A DNA stretch of 64,000 nt. It comes from Albidovulum aestuarii (GTDB lineage Bacteria > Pseudomonadota > Alphaproteobacteria > Rhodobacterales > Rhodobacteraceae). Location of the stretch: assembly GCF_029961185.1 (NCBI RefSeq), contig NZ_JASBQQ010000001.1:1-64000 (forward strand), given 5' to 3'. Made by a program: the position numbers and the translations under genes. The notes beneath the pieces are model-generated. The model worked only from the letters and a program-made list of their open reading frames with translations, was not told the origin of the DNA and ran no database searches. Each line of letters opens with the position of its first letter. Within the stretch, counting starts at the first letter, position 1. This document shows, piece by piece, positions 24,634 through 32,166 of this stretch.

Positions 24634-25083
24634 CTACGCCGCGACTGCCGATTTCGCAGCAAAGAGTTCGAGCGCGAGGCGACCACTCGCGGTGAAGGAC
24701 AGAATATGCTGCGCCTCGACGCGGAAGACTTCCGGATCGAGGCCTGCAATCTTGTAGAAATGGTGCGTCATGTGGAAGTAGACGCGGCGTTCGAACTCAT
24801 CGAGATCTTCCAGCCGCAGTGCCGGAATGTCCTCGAGGCCAATCCGTGCCGCGGCTTCGACAAGACCCTGTCCGGCGACAATGACATTTACTTCGTCAAC
24901 CAAAACCGGGTTCAGGAAGCCCATCGTGCAGATGGCCTCGACAATTTCGCTGATATCTTCTGCATCAAGCTCACCCTTAGGCTGATAGTCACGGGTGAGC
25001 GCCTCAGGGTTCACGCGATACAGACGATCACGCAGGACCGGGTCAACCATGTAGGTCTCCAGATCCAATTTCTCTTTCGCCAT
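24634..25083 (-). CDS. Stand-alone ParB-like domain protein
   Basis: A 149-residue protein that consists of a ParB/sulfiredoxin-like domain: ISEIVEAICTMGFLNPVLVD, EVNVIVAGQGLVEAAARIGL and EDIPALRLEDLDEFERRVYF. It aligns with the N-terminal domain of the methyltransferase fusion, but the usual GHGR/GHTR motif reads GQGL, so the catalytic or CTP-contacting arginine is missing. There is no methyltransferase part. It lies upstream of the methyltransferase gene on the same strand behind its own leader repeat. It could be a regulatory subunit or a decayed duplicate. Confidence 0.75.
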   Translation of the reverse strand: MAKEKLDLETYMVDPVLRDRLYRVNPEALTRDYQPKGELDAEDISEIVEAICTMGFLNPVLVDEVNVIVAGQGLVEAAARIGLEDIPALRLEDLDEFERRVYFHMTHHFYKIAGLDPEVFRVEAQHILSFTASGRLALELFAAKSAVAA

Positions 25084-25467
25084 TGGGAATCCTTTCCATC
25101 AACTGGCAGTCACGCAAGGCGCGACAAGACAAGCTGCGAAGCACAAGCCTCTCAGCGGTTCAATCGATGTATGGAAGGCCGAACCAACATTGGGTCCTGT
25201 TGCGAAGGGCCGGGCATCCGGCAACGAGAGGAAGACCTACGATCCGTCCCACTCCGCGTTTTCGTGTGGAGGATTATTTGGTAAATCAGTGGAGTCGCGC
25301 AAGAGGCAGTCTGGCACTTTCTTACTGTATTCAATGACTTAGTGCGTTTAAACGCTCTGCCTTTCGTCCGGCAGAAAAACATTTCGCATAGATTCAAGGC
25401 CTTACGCTGTGTTGCAGAAATACGTCTGTTCGGGGTAAGAACGCGGGCCTGCAAGACCGACGGAACA
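25084..25467. other. Intergenic stretch with a second leader repeat
   Basis: About 380 bases without a supported gene. The left part holds the second copy of the TTGCGAAGGGCCGG leader element (about 25199-25222), oriented as upstream region of the ParB-like gene. The right part is AT-richer and holds nothing I recognise. Confidence 0.5.
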
Positions 25468-25659
25468 TCATTCCAGCAGTTTGCCGACCGTCAAGCCCGG
25501 CGCCGCCGCGAGCTTGTTGACCACCGTGATCGTCAAATTTCGCGCGCCGCGCTCAAGATCGCTCACGTAGGTCCAGTGTAGTCCCGCCTCATGCGCGAAC
25601 TCCTCTTGCGACCGGCATTTCGGCTGGCGCAGGCGGCAAATACCCGAACCCGACGCCAA
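25468..25659 (-). CDS. Small XRE-type helix-turn-helix protein, possibly decayed
   Basis: The 63-residue frame opens with TTG at 25659, directly after an in-frame stop. It contains CRSQEEFAHEAGLHWTYVSD and LERGARNLTITVVNKLAA, the helix-turn-helix of small XRE repressors. Compared with the usual 70-75 residue relatives it is short by a few residues at the front and has an unusual SGSGICRLRQPKCR in place of a regular first helix. It stands at the divergent promoter of the second recombinase operon and may regulate it. Confidence 0.6.
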   Translation of the reverse strand: MASGSGICRLRQPKCRSQEEFAHEAGLHWTYVSDLERGARNLTITVVNKLAAAPGLTVGKLLE

Positions 25660-25861
25660 GCCGGATTATCGAATTTCGCAACCAAGTTTCGATGACTGTC
25701 TTCCGACACCAACTGGAAGTTCCCGCTGGACTTCCTTGGCCCCGCAAGGGGTAGTCGGATGACGCCGAAACAGCGTTGTCGCTCGGCATCGCCGCCCGGA
25801 ATTCCGGGCTCTGCCTGGTAGAAGGGCCGGAATGGATCCTGCCCGAACCAGGAGACCGACA
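25660..25861. promoter_or_regulatory. Control region of recombinase operon 2 with a perfect palindrome
   Basis: CCCGGAATTCCGGG at 25795-25808 is a perfect 14-bp palindrome about 55 bases before the DUF3489 start. It is followed by GAAGGGCCGG, also found in the leader repeats at 24536 and 25203, and then by the AGGAG ribosome-binding site. It is a reasonable operator or hairpin candidate for the neighbouring XRE protein. Confidence 0.45.
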
Positions 25862-26188
25862 ATGGCGAAGAAGCCCAACACCAATCCCGAAACTACCAAG
25901 GCGACGAAGCTGCCGGCCAAGACCACACCTTCGGCCCGCGCCGAGAGTAAGAAGACCCGACTGATAGAAATGTTGCACAAGGACGACGGCAGCACGATCA
26001 CCACGATCAGCGCGGCACTCGGCTGGCAGCCCCATACGACGCGCGCGGCCATCACCGGGTTGCGCAAGACGGGCCACAAGGTCGAAACGGCGAAGCCGGC
26101 TGACGGCAGCTCCGGGCTGATCTACCGGATCCCGCTCAAGCCCGATGCCCGAGCGAAAACCGGGAACGACGCGGAGGCGCGCCAATGA
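25862..26188 (+). CDS. DUF3489-domain protein (copy 2)
   Basis: A 108-residue protein started at 25862 (AGGAG upstream). The first 35 residues are a basic, Lys/Thr/Pro-rich tail (KKPNTNPETTKATKLPAK), followed by the DUF3489 domain: KKTRLIEMLHKDDGSTITTI, ALGWQPHTTRAAITGLRKTG and LIYRI. The winged-helix-like layout matches copy 1 at 9613-9855, which lacks the long tail. The stop overlaps the DUF2924 start by four bases. The likely role is DNA binding in support of the recombinase; there is no direct evidence. Confidence 0.88.
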   Translation: MAKKPNTNPETTKATKLPAKTTPSARAESKKTRLIEMLHKDDGSTITTISAALGWQPHTTRAAITGLRKTGHKVETAKPADGSSGLIYRIPLKPDARAKTGNDAEARQ

Positions 26189-26679
26189 ATTCGGCCGACC
26201 AGCGAGTTGCGCCAAGAGACCTGCCTGAGGCTCTTGCTGCAGTCGAAACCGCAGATCGCGCCGGCCTGCTCGATCTCTGGCGCGAGGTGATCGGGGCACC
26301 TCCCCCAAAGAACCTCTCGCTGCCCTTCCTGCGTCGGGCGCTCGCCTTCGAATTGCAATGTCAGATGCTTGGCGGTCCCAAGGCCCGAACGATCGAGGAC
26401 CTAGGCCGCATCGCCACGGGTTCCGCATCTCGGGCGTCCGTTGGCACCAAGCTGCGCCCCGGCGCGAAGTTGGTCCGAGAATGGCAGGGCCGCACTTGGA
26501 CCGTCGAGGTGATCGACGGCGGGTTCTTGATGGGCGGGAAGCGGTATGTGTCGCTCTCCGCCATTGCCAGGAAGATCACCGGGGCCCGCTGGTCGGGCCC
26601 CCGGTTTTTCGGGCTGACGGGCGACGCCGGACGGGATGCACCGCCCACCAAGCCGTCTCAGCGCGGAAAGGCAGCTTGA
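26185..26679 (+). CDS. DUF2924-domain protein (copy 2)
   Basis: A 164-residue protein with the same landmarks as copy 1: SLPFLRRALAFELQCQ, LRPGAKLVREWQGRTWTVEV and ARKITGARWSGPRFFGL. An extra C-terminal tail (GDAGRDAPPTKPSQ) is not present in copy 1. The recombinase begins one base after its stop. The tight coupling in both copies supports joint function of the three proteins. Confidence 0.9.
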   Translation: MNSADQRVAPRDLPEALAAVETADRAGLLDLWREVIGAPPPKNLSLPFLRRALAFELQCQMLGGPKARTIEDLGRIATGSASRASVGTKLRPGAKLVREWQGRTWTVEVIDGGFLMGGKRYVSLSAIARKITGARWSGPRFFGLTGDAGRDAPPTKPSQRGKAA

Positions 26680-26680
26680 G

Positions 26681-28333
26681 ATGGCGCGCCGGATCCGTTG
26701 TGCAATCTACACCCGGAAATCTTCCGAGGAAGGACTGGATCAGGACTTCAACTCGCTTGATGCCCAGCACGAGGCCTGTGCCGCCTATGTGACGAGCCAG
26801 AAGGCGGAAGGTTGGGTTCTAGTCCCGACCCGGTACGATGACGGCGGGCTGTCCGGGGGGACCATGGAGCGGCCTGCGCTGAAGCGCCTGCTCGCGGATA
26901 TCGAGGCGGGGCTCGTTGATCAGATTGTCGTCTACAAGATAGACCGACTGACCCGGTCGCTCTCCGACTTCGCGAAGATCGTCGACCGGCTCGATGCCGC
27001 CAGCGCCTCCTTCGTCTCTGTCACGCAGTCCTTCAACACCGCCACAAGCATGGGACGGCTGACGCTGAATATGCTCCTCAGCTTCGCGCAGTTCGAGCGC
27101 GAGGTGACGGCGGAACGGATCCGCGACAAGATCGCCGCCTCGAAGAAGAAGGGGCTCTGGATGGGCGGCACAGTGCCCTTCGGCTACCGGCCCGCCGGCC
27201 GCAGCCTGGAGATCGACGAGACTGAATCAATAATTATCCGCCATATCCATGACCTCTATCGCGATCTCGGCTCGGTCCGCGCAGCTGCCGAACGTGCGGA
27301 CGAACTTGGCTACAGAACGCGGTTGCGGTCGTTTGCTACAGGCGCCTCGAGCGGCGGAACCCCCTTCAGCCGTGGCCACATCTATCAGATCCTCACCAAT
27401 CCGCTCTATGCCGGCCGCATTCGCCACCGCGACAAGGTCTATGACGGTCAGCATCCTGCGATCATCCATCCAGCCGCATGGGACGCTTTGCAGAAACGTC
27501 TTGCCGCCGAAGCCGCCCGCAGCCGCGGACGGCCGAACGCGGCGGAACGCTCGCCGCTGGTCGGCAAGCTCTTCGATGAGACCGGAGATCGGTTGACCCC
27601 GAGTCATTCTCGGAAAAACGGCAAGCGTCTGCGCTACTACATCTCGCGCAGGCTAGTCACCGACCGGCGCGAGAAACATGCTGATGCTTGGCGGTTGCCG
27701 GCACGGCATCTCGAGACCGGCATTGCGCGAGTCCTCGGCGATCACCTGCGCAAACCCACCGTGGTGACCGATCTGGTCAAGGACATCACGGCCTCCGAGG
27801 TTCCCGGTCTACAGGCGACTCTTCGACAGGTCGCAAATGATTGTGACCCCGACGGTGCCGCCGACGTCTGGGCACCGCTGCTGCGCCGCGCCGATCTCGC
27901 GCAGGGTAGCATCCTCTTGCGGCTCGACCGGAAAGTCATGGCGGACCGGCTCGGCATCGCGCCGGATCGGATCGACAGTGCGGCCCGTCGGATTCCCGCA
28001 TCCTTCCAGATGCAGCGCCGAGGTGTCGAAGCCCGCATCATCCTAGGTGCCGCCGTGCCGCAGGTTGATCCGGTGCTGGCGAAGAACATCCTGACGGCGC
28101 AGAAATGGTATGCGGCCATCAAGGCCGGTGCCTCCTTCGGCGAACTTGCTACTCGAGAGAAAACCACCTCGAGCCGCATCCAGCAGATGATCGGTCTCGC
28201 CTTCCTCGCCCCAGATATTCTGGATCAGGTGGCAGCGGGTAGCCAGCCCGTTGCCTTCACATCGGAATGGTTCAAGCGAAGGCAGCTGCCCCTGGAATGG
28301 GATATGCAGCAGCGAGTTTTTGGCAGTCTCTGA
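26681..28333 (+). CDS. Large serine recombinase (copy 2)
   Basis: A 550-residue enzyme related along its whole length to the recombinase at 10256-11911. The resolvase domain shows IRCAIYTRKSSEEGLDQDFN with the catalytic serine near residue 12, VVYKIDRLTRSLSDFAKI and FAQFEREVTAERIRDK. The recombinase domain contains IYQILTNPLYAGRIRHR. It should carry out integration or excision of a mobile element. The TTCCCTG array found after copy 1 is absent after this copy, so the array is not a fixed part of the module. Confidence 0.93.
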   Translation: MARRIRCAIYTRKSSEEGLDQDFNSLDAQHEACAAYVTSQKAEGWVLVPTRYDDGGLSGGTMERPALKRLLADIEAGLVDQIVVYKIDRLTRSLSDFAKIVDRLDAASASFVSVTQSFNTATSMGRLTLNMLLSFAQFEREVTAERIRDKIAASKKKGLWMGGTVPFGYRPAGRSLEIDETESIIIRHIHDLYRDLGSVRAAAERADELGYRTRLRSFATGASSGGTPFSRGHIYQILTNPLYAGRIRHRDKVYDGQHPAIIHPAAWDALQKRLAAEAARSRGRPNAAERSPLVGKLFDETGDRLTPSHSRKNGKRLRYYISRRLVTDRREKHADAWRLPARHLETGIARVLGDHLRKPTVVTDLVKDITASEVPGLQATLRQVANDCDPDGAADVWAPLLRRADLAQGSILLRLDRKVMADRLGIAPDRIDSAARRIPASFQMQRRGVEARIILGAAVPQVDPVLAKNILTAQKWYAAIKAGASFGELATREKTTSSRIQQMIGLAFLAPDILDQVAAGSQPVAFTSEWFKRRQLPLEWDMQQRVFGSL

Positions 28334-28736
28334 CTTTTCATTTGGCAAGCAGACTTCGATAGAGCGAGATTTGTGTGGGAACCAGTTCTTCTACCGATTG
28401 GTCTCTCCTGAATGTTGCGCATCCTGCTTCAGGGCCAATCACAACTGACACCGACGATGCAAAGGGCCGTAGCTGCCGTCTCGGGAACCTCCTAGTGGAC
28501 TTCTCCACGCCTGCGCTTGATTTGCGCGAGTTGAGGGTGACTGAGGGCATCATCGGCCCGTTCTACACGCCTGCAGGTTAAGCCCGGCTCGAAGTTAGGT
28601 CAGTGTTTGAGACACTCCAGTTGCATTTTCCTATCGAACAAGCTCCGGTTGCGAAGCGCACACTCGCGACCCGTTTCCCCCTATCAAGCCATCCCAATGG
28701 TGGCTACAATAGCTCCAACTCAACAGGAGGCGGGCT
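28334..28736. other. Gene-free upstream region of the DISARM locus
   Basis: About 400 bases without a supported gene. The promoter of the DISARM operon should lie here. I see a strong AGGAGG ribosome-binding site just before 28737 but no clear promoter hexamers, operator or terminator. Confidence 0.45.
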
Positions 28737-28931
28737 ATGCAGCGTATGGCGGCGCGGGACGCAAAGAACAGCTTCGGCAGATTGATCGACACCGCTCGAG
28801 CTGAACCGGTGGCAATCGACAAGTACGGCCGGACAGTCGTAGTTGTTATCGCAATCGAGGAATACAATCGCCTTACGGCTCTCCAGGCACACGCCAAACC
28901 CGACGGTATGATTGGAGATGGCGGAAAATGA
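28737..28931 (+). CDS. Phd/YefM-like antitoxin protein without an adjacent toxin
   Basis: A 64-residue protein with AGGAGG at good spacing. It fits the Phd/YefM antitoxin family: AARDAKNSFGRLIDTARAEP, then the strand-turn VAIDKYGRTVVVVIAIEEYN. Such proteins bind DNA as dimers through this N-terminal part and neutralise a toxin through the C-terminus. Here no RelE or Doc toxin follows. Its stop codon overlaps the drmD start (ATGA at 28928-28931), which couples its translation to the DISARM helicase. A role as autoregulator of the DISARM operon is a reasonable inference. Confidence 0.82.
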   Translation: MQRMAARDAKNSFGRLIDTARAEPVAIDKYGRTVVVVIAIEEYNRLTALQAHAKPDGMIGDGGK

Positions 28932-31900
28932 AGAACGATTCCCCCAGTAATGGCATTGCGCAAGGCGATTTCGTTGAAGTTCGAGGCAAACAGTGGCTTG
29001 TCGAATCCTTGTTCGGCGAGGCGAGCGACCTTTCGACATTGGGTCTCTCATGCATCGCTGATGACGCACAAGGCGAACAGCTTGAGGTTATTTGGGATGC
29101 CGAGATCAATGCGAAGCTTCTTGACGATGATCGCTGGAGTGGCGTCGGGCATGGGCAGCCTGACAGTCCGGAAGTCTTGGCCGCACATATTCGGGCGATC
29201 CGCTGGAAGTCGGCGACTGCAGCAGACCGAGACCTTCTTCAGTCGCCTTTCCGGGCTGGGATCAGGCTTGATGCATACCAATTGCTACCACTCAGAAAGG
29301 CTCTTCGCCTGCCACGCGTCAATCTCCTCATTGCAGATGACGTTGGTCTCGGGAAAACGATCGAAGCCGGGCTGATTGCCAGAGAACTCTTGCTGCGTCG
29401 GCGGATAGATTTCATCGTTATCGCCGCGCCTCCTGCAATGACCATTCAATGGAAGGACGAACTGGAGGCAAAGTTCGGCTTGTCGTTCGAAATAATTGAC
29501 CGTGAACGAGTCGGTGACCTCAGGCGCACCAGAGGGTTTTCGGTCAACCCATGGACAACAGGTTCCCGGTTCATCATTTCGCATCGATTGATGACCGATG
29601 AAACCTACGCAGCTGGTTTGCGGGACGTCCTTGGTGAGTTTCGTGCGCGGGCGCTTCTAATCCTGGATGAAGCACACCATGCGGCCCCATCCGCTGGAAC
29701 CCGCTATGCTGTGTCGAGCCAGCTCACAAAGGCGGTCAGGGAACTCGGGGAACGCTTTGAGCACCGGCTGTTCCTAACGGCCACTCCGCACAACGGTCAC
29801 TCCAACAGCTTTTCATCTTTGCTCGAAATGCTGGATCCTCAGCGCTTCACGCGGGGTGTTGAAGTTCGTCCTAAAGATCTGGAACCAGTAATGGTTCGCC
29901 GCTTGAAATCCGATCTGCGCCGTCTCGGTGAAGCCTTCCCTGAGAGGGTCGTCGAGCCGATCATTCTCGACGGCTTGCCGGAAAGCACACCTGAACTTGA
30001 ACTGGCCCGTCAGCTTGGCGCTTATGGTGAGCTTCGAATGGCGCGGATTGCCAAATTGCCGAGTGGCAAGGCCGCGATCGCAAAACTGACATTCGTTGGG
30101 CTTCAGCAGCGCCTTCTATCTTCGGTGGCCGCGTTCCATCGCACTCTAAAAGCTCATCGGATGACCCTCCAAAAGATATCGGACGGCACTGAAGTTGCTC
30201 GGATTGAAAACTCAGCCGCCAGTTTTGTTCACTCCCCCTCTGCGGAAGAGAGCGCTGAACTGGGTCTCGAAGACCAGAGCGCTGAGCAGGCATTCGATGA
30301 AGATACGGAAGCAAGCGCGAGCGCGGCGTCGTCCGCAGGAGTGGTCGACGCGTCTCGTCAGGAGCTGATATCTGAGCTCGCCGCCGTGGATGAGATGCTG
30401 ACACTAACAGAGAGGCATTTGTCGCGACCTGACGCTCGTGTGGAGTGGCTGGTACGTTGGATCCGCGCAAACATGTTGGACGGCGAGACTTGGAACCGGC
30501 GACGTCTGATTATCTTCACAGAGTGGGAGGATACCAGACGTTGGCTGGAGCGACGTTTGCGAGAAGCCCTTTCCGGCACCGACCTGGCCGATGAACGGAT
30601 CGGTGTGTTCACAGGTGCGACGAGTTCTGATCGCCGGGAAGACGTAAAACGAGCTTTCAATGCAGATCCGGGCGCTGAGCCGTTGCGAATTCTCATTTGC
30701 ACGGACGCAGCGCGAGAAGGCATCAATCTTCAATCCCATTGCTCTGATCTGCTGCATTTTGACTTGCCCTGGAATCCGTCCAGACTTGAGCAGAGAAACG
30801 GCCGGATTGACCGGAAATTGCAGCCAGCCAAAACAGTCCTTTGCCGTTACTTTCGATACGCTCAACGCGAGACCGACATAGTTCTTGATGCGCTGGTCTG
30901 GAAAACTGAGACCATACGCGAAGAACTGGGTTCGGTTGGAAAGGTGATCGAAGACAAAATTGCGAAGCGATTGGCAGAAGGCGGCATCGGGAAAGGTCAG
31001 GGAGCCGCGCTCGCGCATGCAATAACTGAGGAAAATGATGCTGAAAGGCTTCAACGGGCGCGTTCAGAAATGGATGACGAGGAGCGAGCTCGGCATGATC
31101 GCCTTCTGAAAGAACAAGACGATCTGAGGAAAGTGCTAGAGCGTTCCCGAGAGCGAGTCGGCGTCAATGCAGACGACCTCAAGCGGGTCGCCTCGGCCGC
31201 ACTGTCGCGCGCAGGTCTGTCGCTTGACCAATCTCGCGGAGCGACTGTCGGCAAGACAGAGACATACCATCTCGACCCCAGCGATCCGGCGTTCTCGCGA
31301 GACGCCGGTTGGGACGATGCATTCGACGATCTACGCGTCAGACCTCGAAAACGGGGAGAGAGATTGGGAGATTGGCGACGGAACGCGCCTATACGCTCGA
31401 TCGCTTTCGAGCCACCAATTCTAGCTGATGGCAGAGACGCCGATAATGTTGTCCAGGTCCATCTTGAACACCGACTTGTACGTCGACTTCTATCGAGGTT
31501 CCTCAGCCAGGGATTCCAGTCAAATTTGTCCCGGCTATCGGTTATCGAAGGTCCCGGGGCCCAGCCAAGAGTTGTCCTAATGGGGCGTTTGGCCGTGTAC
31601 GGTTCCGGAGCGGCAAGACTCCATGAGGAGATCATTCCCGTTACAGCGATCTGGAGTGAGTCGGATCGAGAACGCCGACAACTGAGGGCTCTGGGAGAAA
31701 GCGGGGAAGAGAGGACGCTAAATCAACTTGAGGATGCGCTGCGCGATGCGCGCGCCGCACCCGCGTCCGCAGTCTCGAGGGTCAAAGAGCTCTACGCCAA
31801 AGACATTGCAGACTTGACGCCTGCATTCGAAAAAATCGCCGCTGAACGCCTGTCCGCGGTGAAGGCGCAGCTGGTCAAGCGCGGAGAAGACGAAGCCCGG

Positions 31901-32161
31901 TCACTCGAAAGCTTGCTAGATCAACAGCGTAAGAGGATCGCAAGAGCCGCAACAGATTTCAATCCGAACCAGCTCACTCTTGATCTTGTTCCGGACGAGC
32001 GACGCGAACGCGAAGCGGATCGACGGCACTGGGAAAGCCGTCTTTCGCGGCTCGAGCAAGAACTTCAGGATGAACCGCAACGCCTGCGGGAATCCTACGC
32101 GGTCCGAGCCCATCGCTTGGAGCCGGTCGGTCTCGTGTACCTTTGGCCAGTTTCGGGGTGA
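28928..32161 (+). CDS. drmD: DISARM class 1 helicase DrmD (SNF2-like)
   Basis: A 1077-residue SNF2-family helicase. The Walker A motif is in IADDVGLGKTIEAGLIAREL (about residue 138), the DEAH box in LILDEAHHA (about 245), then LTATPHNGH, and the second RecA domain with ICTDAAREGINLQ and PSRLEQRNGRIDR (about 590-630). The C-terminal third is rich in charged coiled-coil helices. Size, motif set and position before a large adenine methyltransferase match DrmD, the gene that defines class 1 DISARM. DISARM restricts incoming phage DNA and methylates host DNA. Confidence 0.9.
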   Translation: MKNDSPSNGIAQGDFVEVRGKQWLVESLFGEASDLSTLGLSCIADDAQGEQLEVIWDAEINAKLLDDDRWSGVGHGQPDSPEVLAAHIRAIRWKSATAADRDLLQSPFRAGIRLDAYQLLPLRKALRLPRVNLLIADDVGLGKTIEAGLIARELLLRRRIDFIVIAAPPAMTIQWKDELEAKFGLSFEIIDRERVGDLRRTRGFSVNPWTTGSRFIISHRLMTDETYAAGLRDVLGEFRARALLILDEAHHAAPSAGTRYAVSSQLTKAVRELGERFEHRLFLTATPHNGHSNSFSSLLEMLDPQRFTRGVEVRPKDLEPVMVRRLKSDLRRLGEAFPERVVEPIILDGLPESTPELELARQLGAYGELRMARIAKLPSGKAAIAKLTFVGLQQRLLSSVAAFHRTLKAHRMTLQKISDGTEVARIENSAASFVHSPSAEESAELGLEDQSAEQAFDEDTEASASAASSAGVVDASRQELISELAAVDEMLTLTERHLSRPDARVEWLVRWIRANMLDGETWNRRRLIIFTEWEDTRRWLERRLREALSGTDLADERIGVFTGATSSDRREDVKRAFNADPGAEPLRILICTDAAREGINLQSHCSDLLHFDLPWNPSRLEQRNGRIDRKLQPAKTVLCRYFRYAQRETDIVLDALVWKTETIREELGSVGKVIEDKIAKRLAEGGIGKGQGAALAHAITEENDAERLQRARSEMDDEERARHDRLLKEQDDLRKVLERSRERVGVNADDLKRVASAALSRAGLSLDQSRGATVGKTETYHLDPSDPAFSRDAGWDDAFDDLRVRPRKRGERLGDWRRNAPIRSIAFEPPILADGRDADNVVQVHLEHRLVRRLLSRFLSQGFQSNLSRLSVIEGPGAQPRVVLMGRLAVYGSGAARLHEEIIPVTAIWSESDRERRQLRALGESGEERTLNQLEDALRDARAAPASAVSRVKELYAKDIADLTPAFEKIAAERLSAVKAQLVKRGEDEARSLESLLDQQRKRIARAATDFNPNQLTLDLVPDERREREADRRHWESRLSRLEQELQDEPQRLRESYAVRAHRLEPVGLVYLWPVSG

Positions 32162-32166
32162 TTTAG

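Noticed and set aside
28375-28581. 68-codon frame ahead of the DISARM operon
   Set aside because: There is no good start site and no recognisable product; it was treated as chance.
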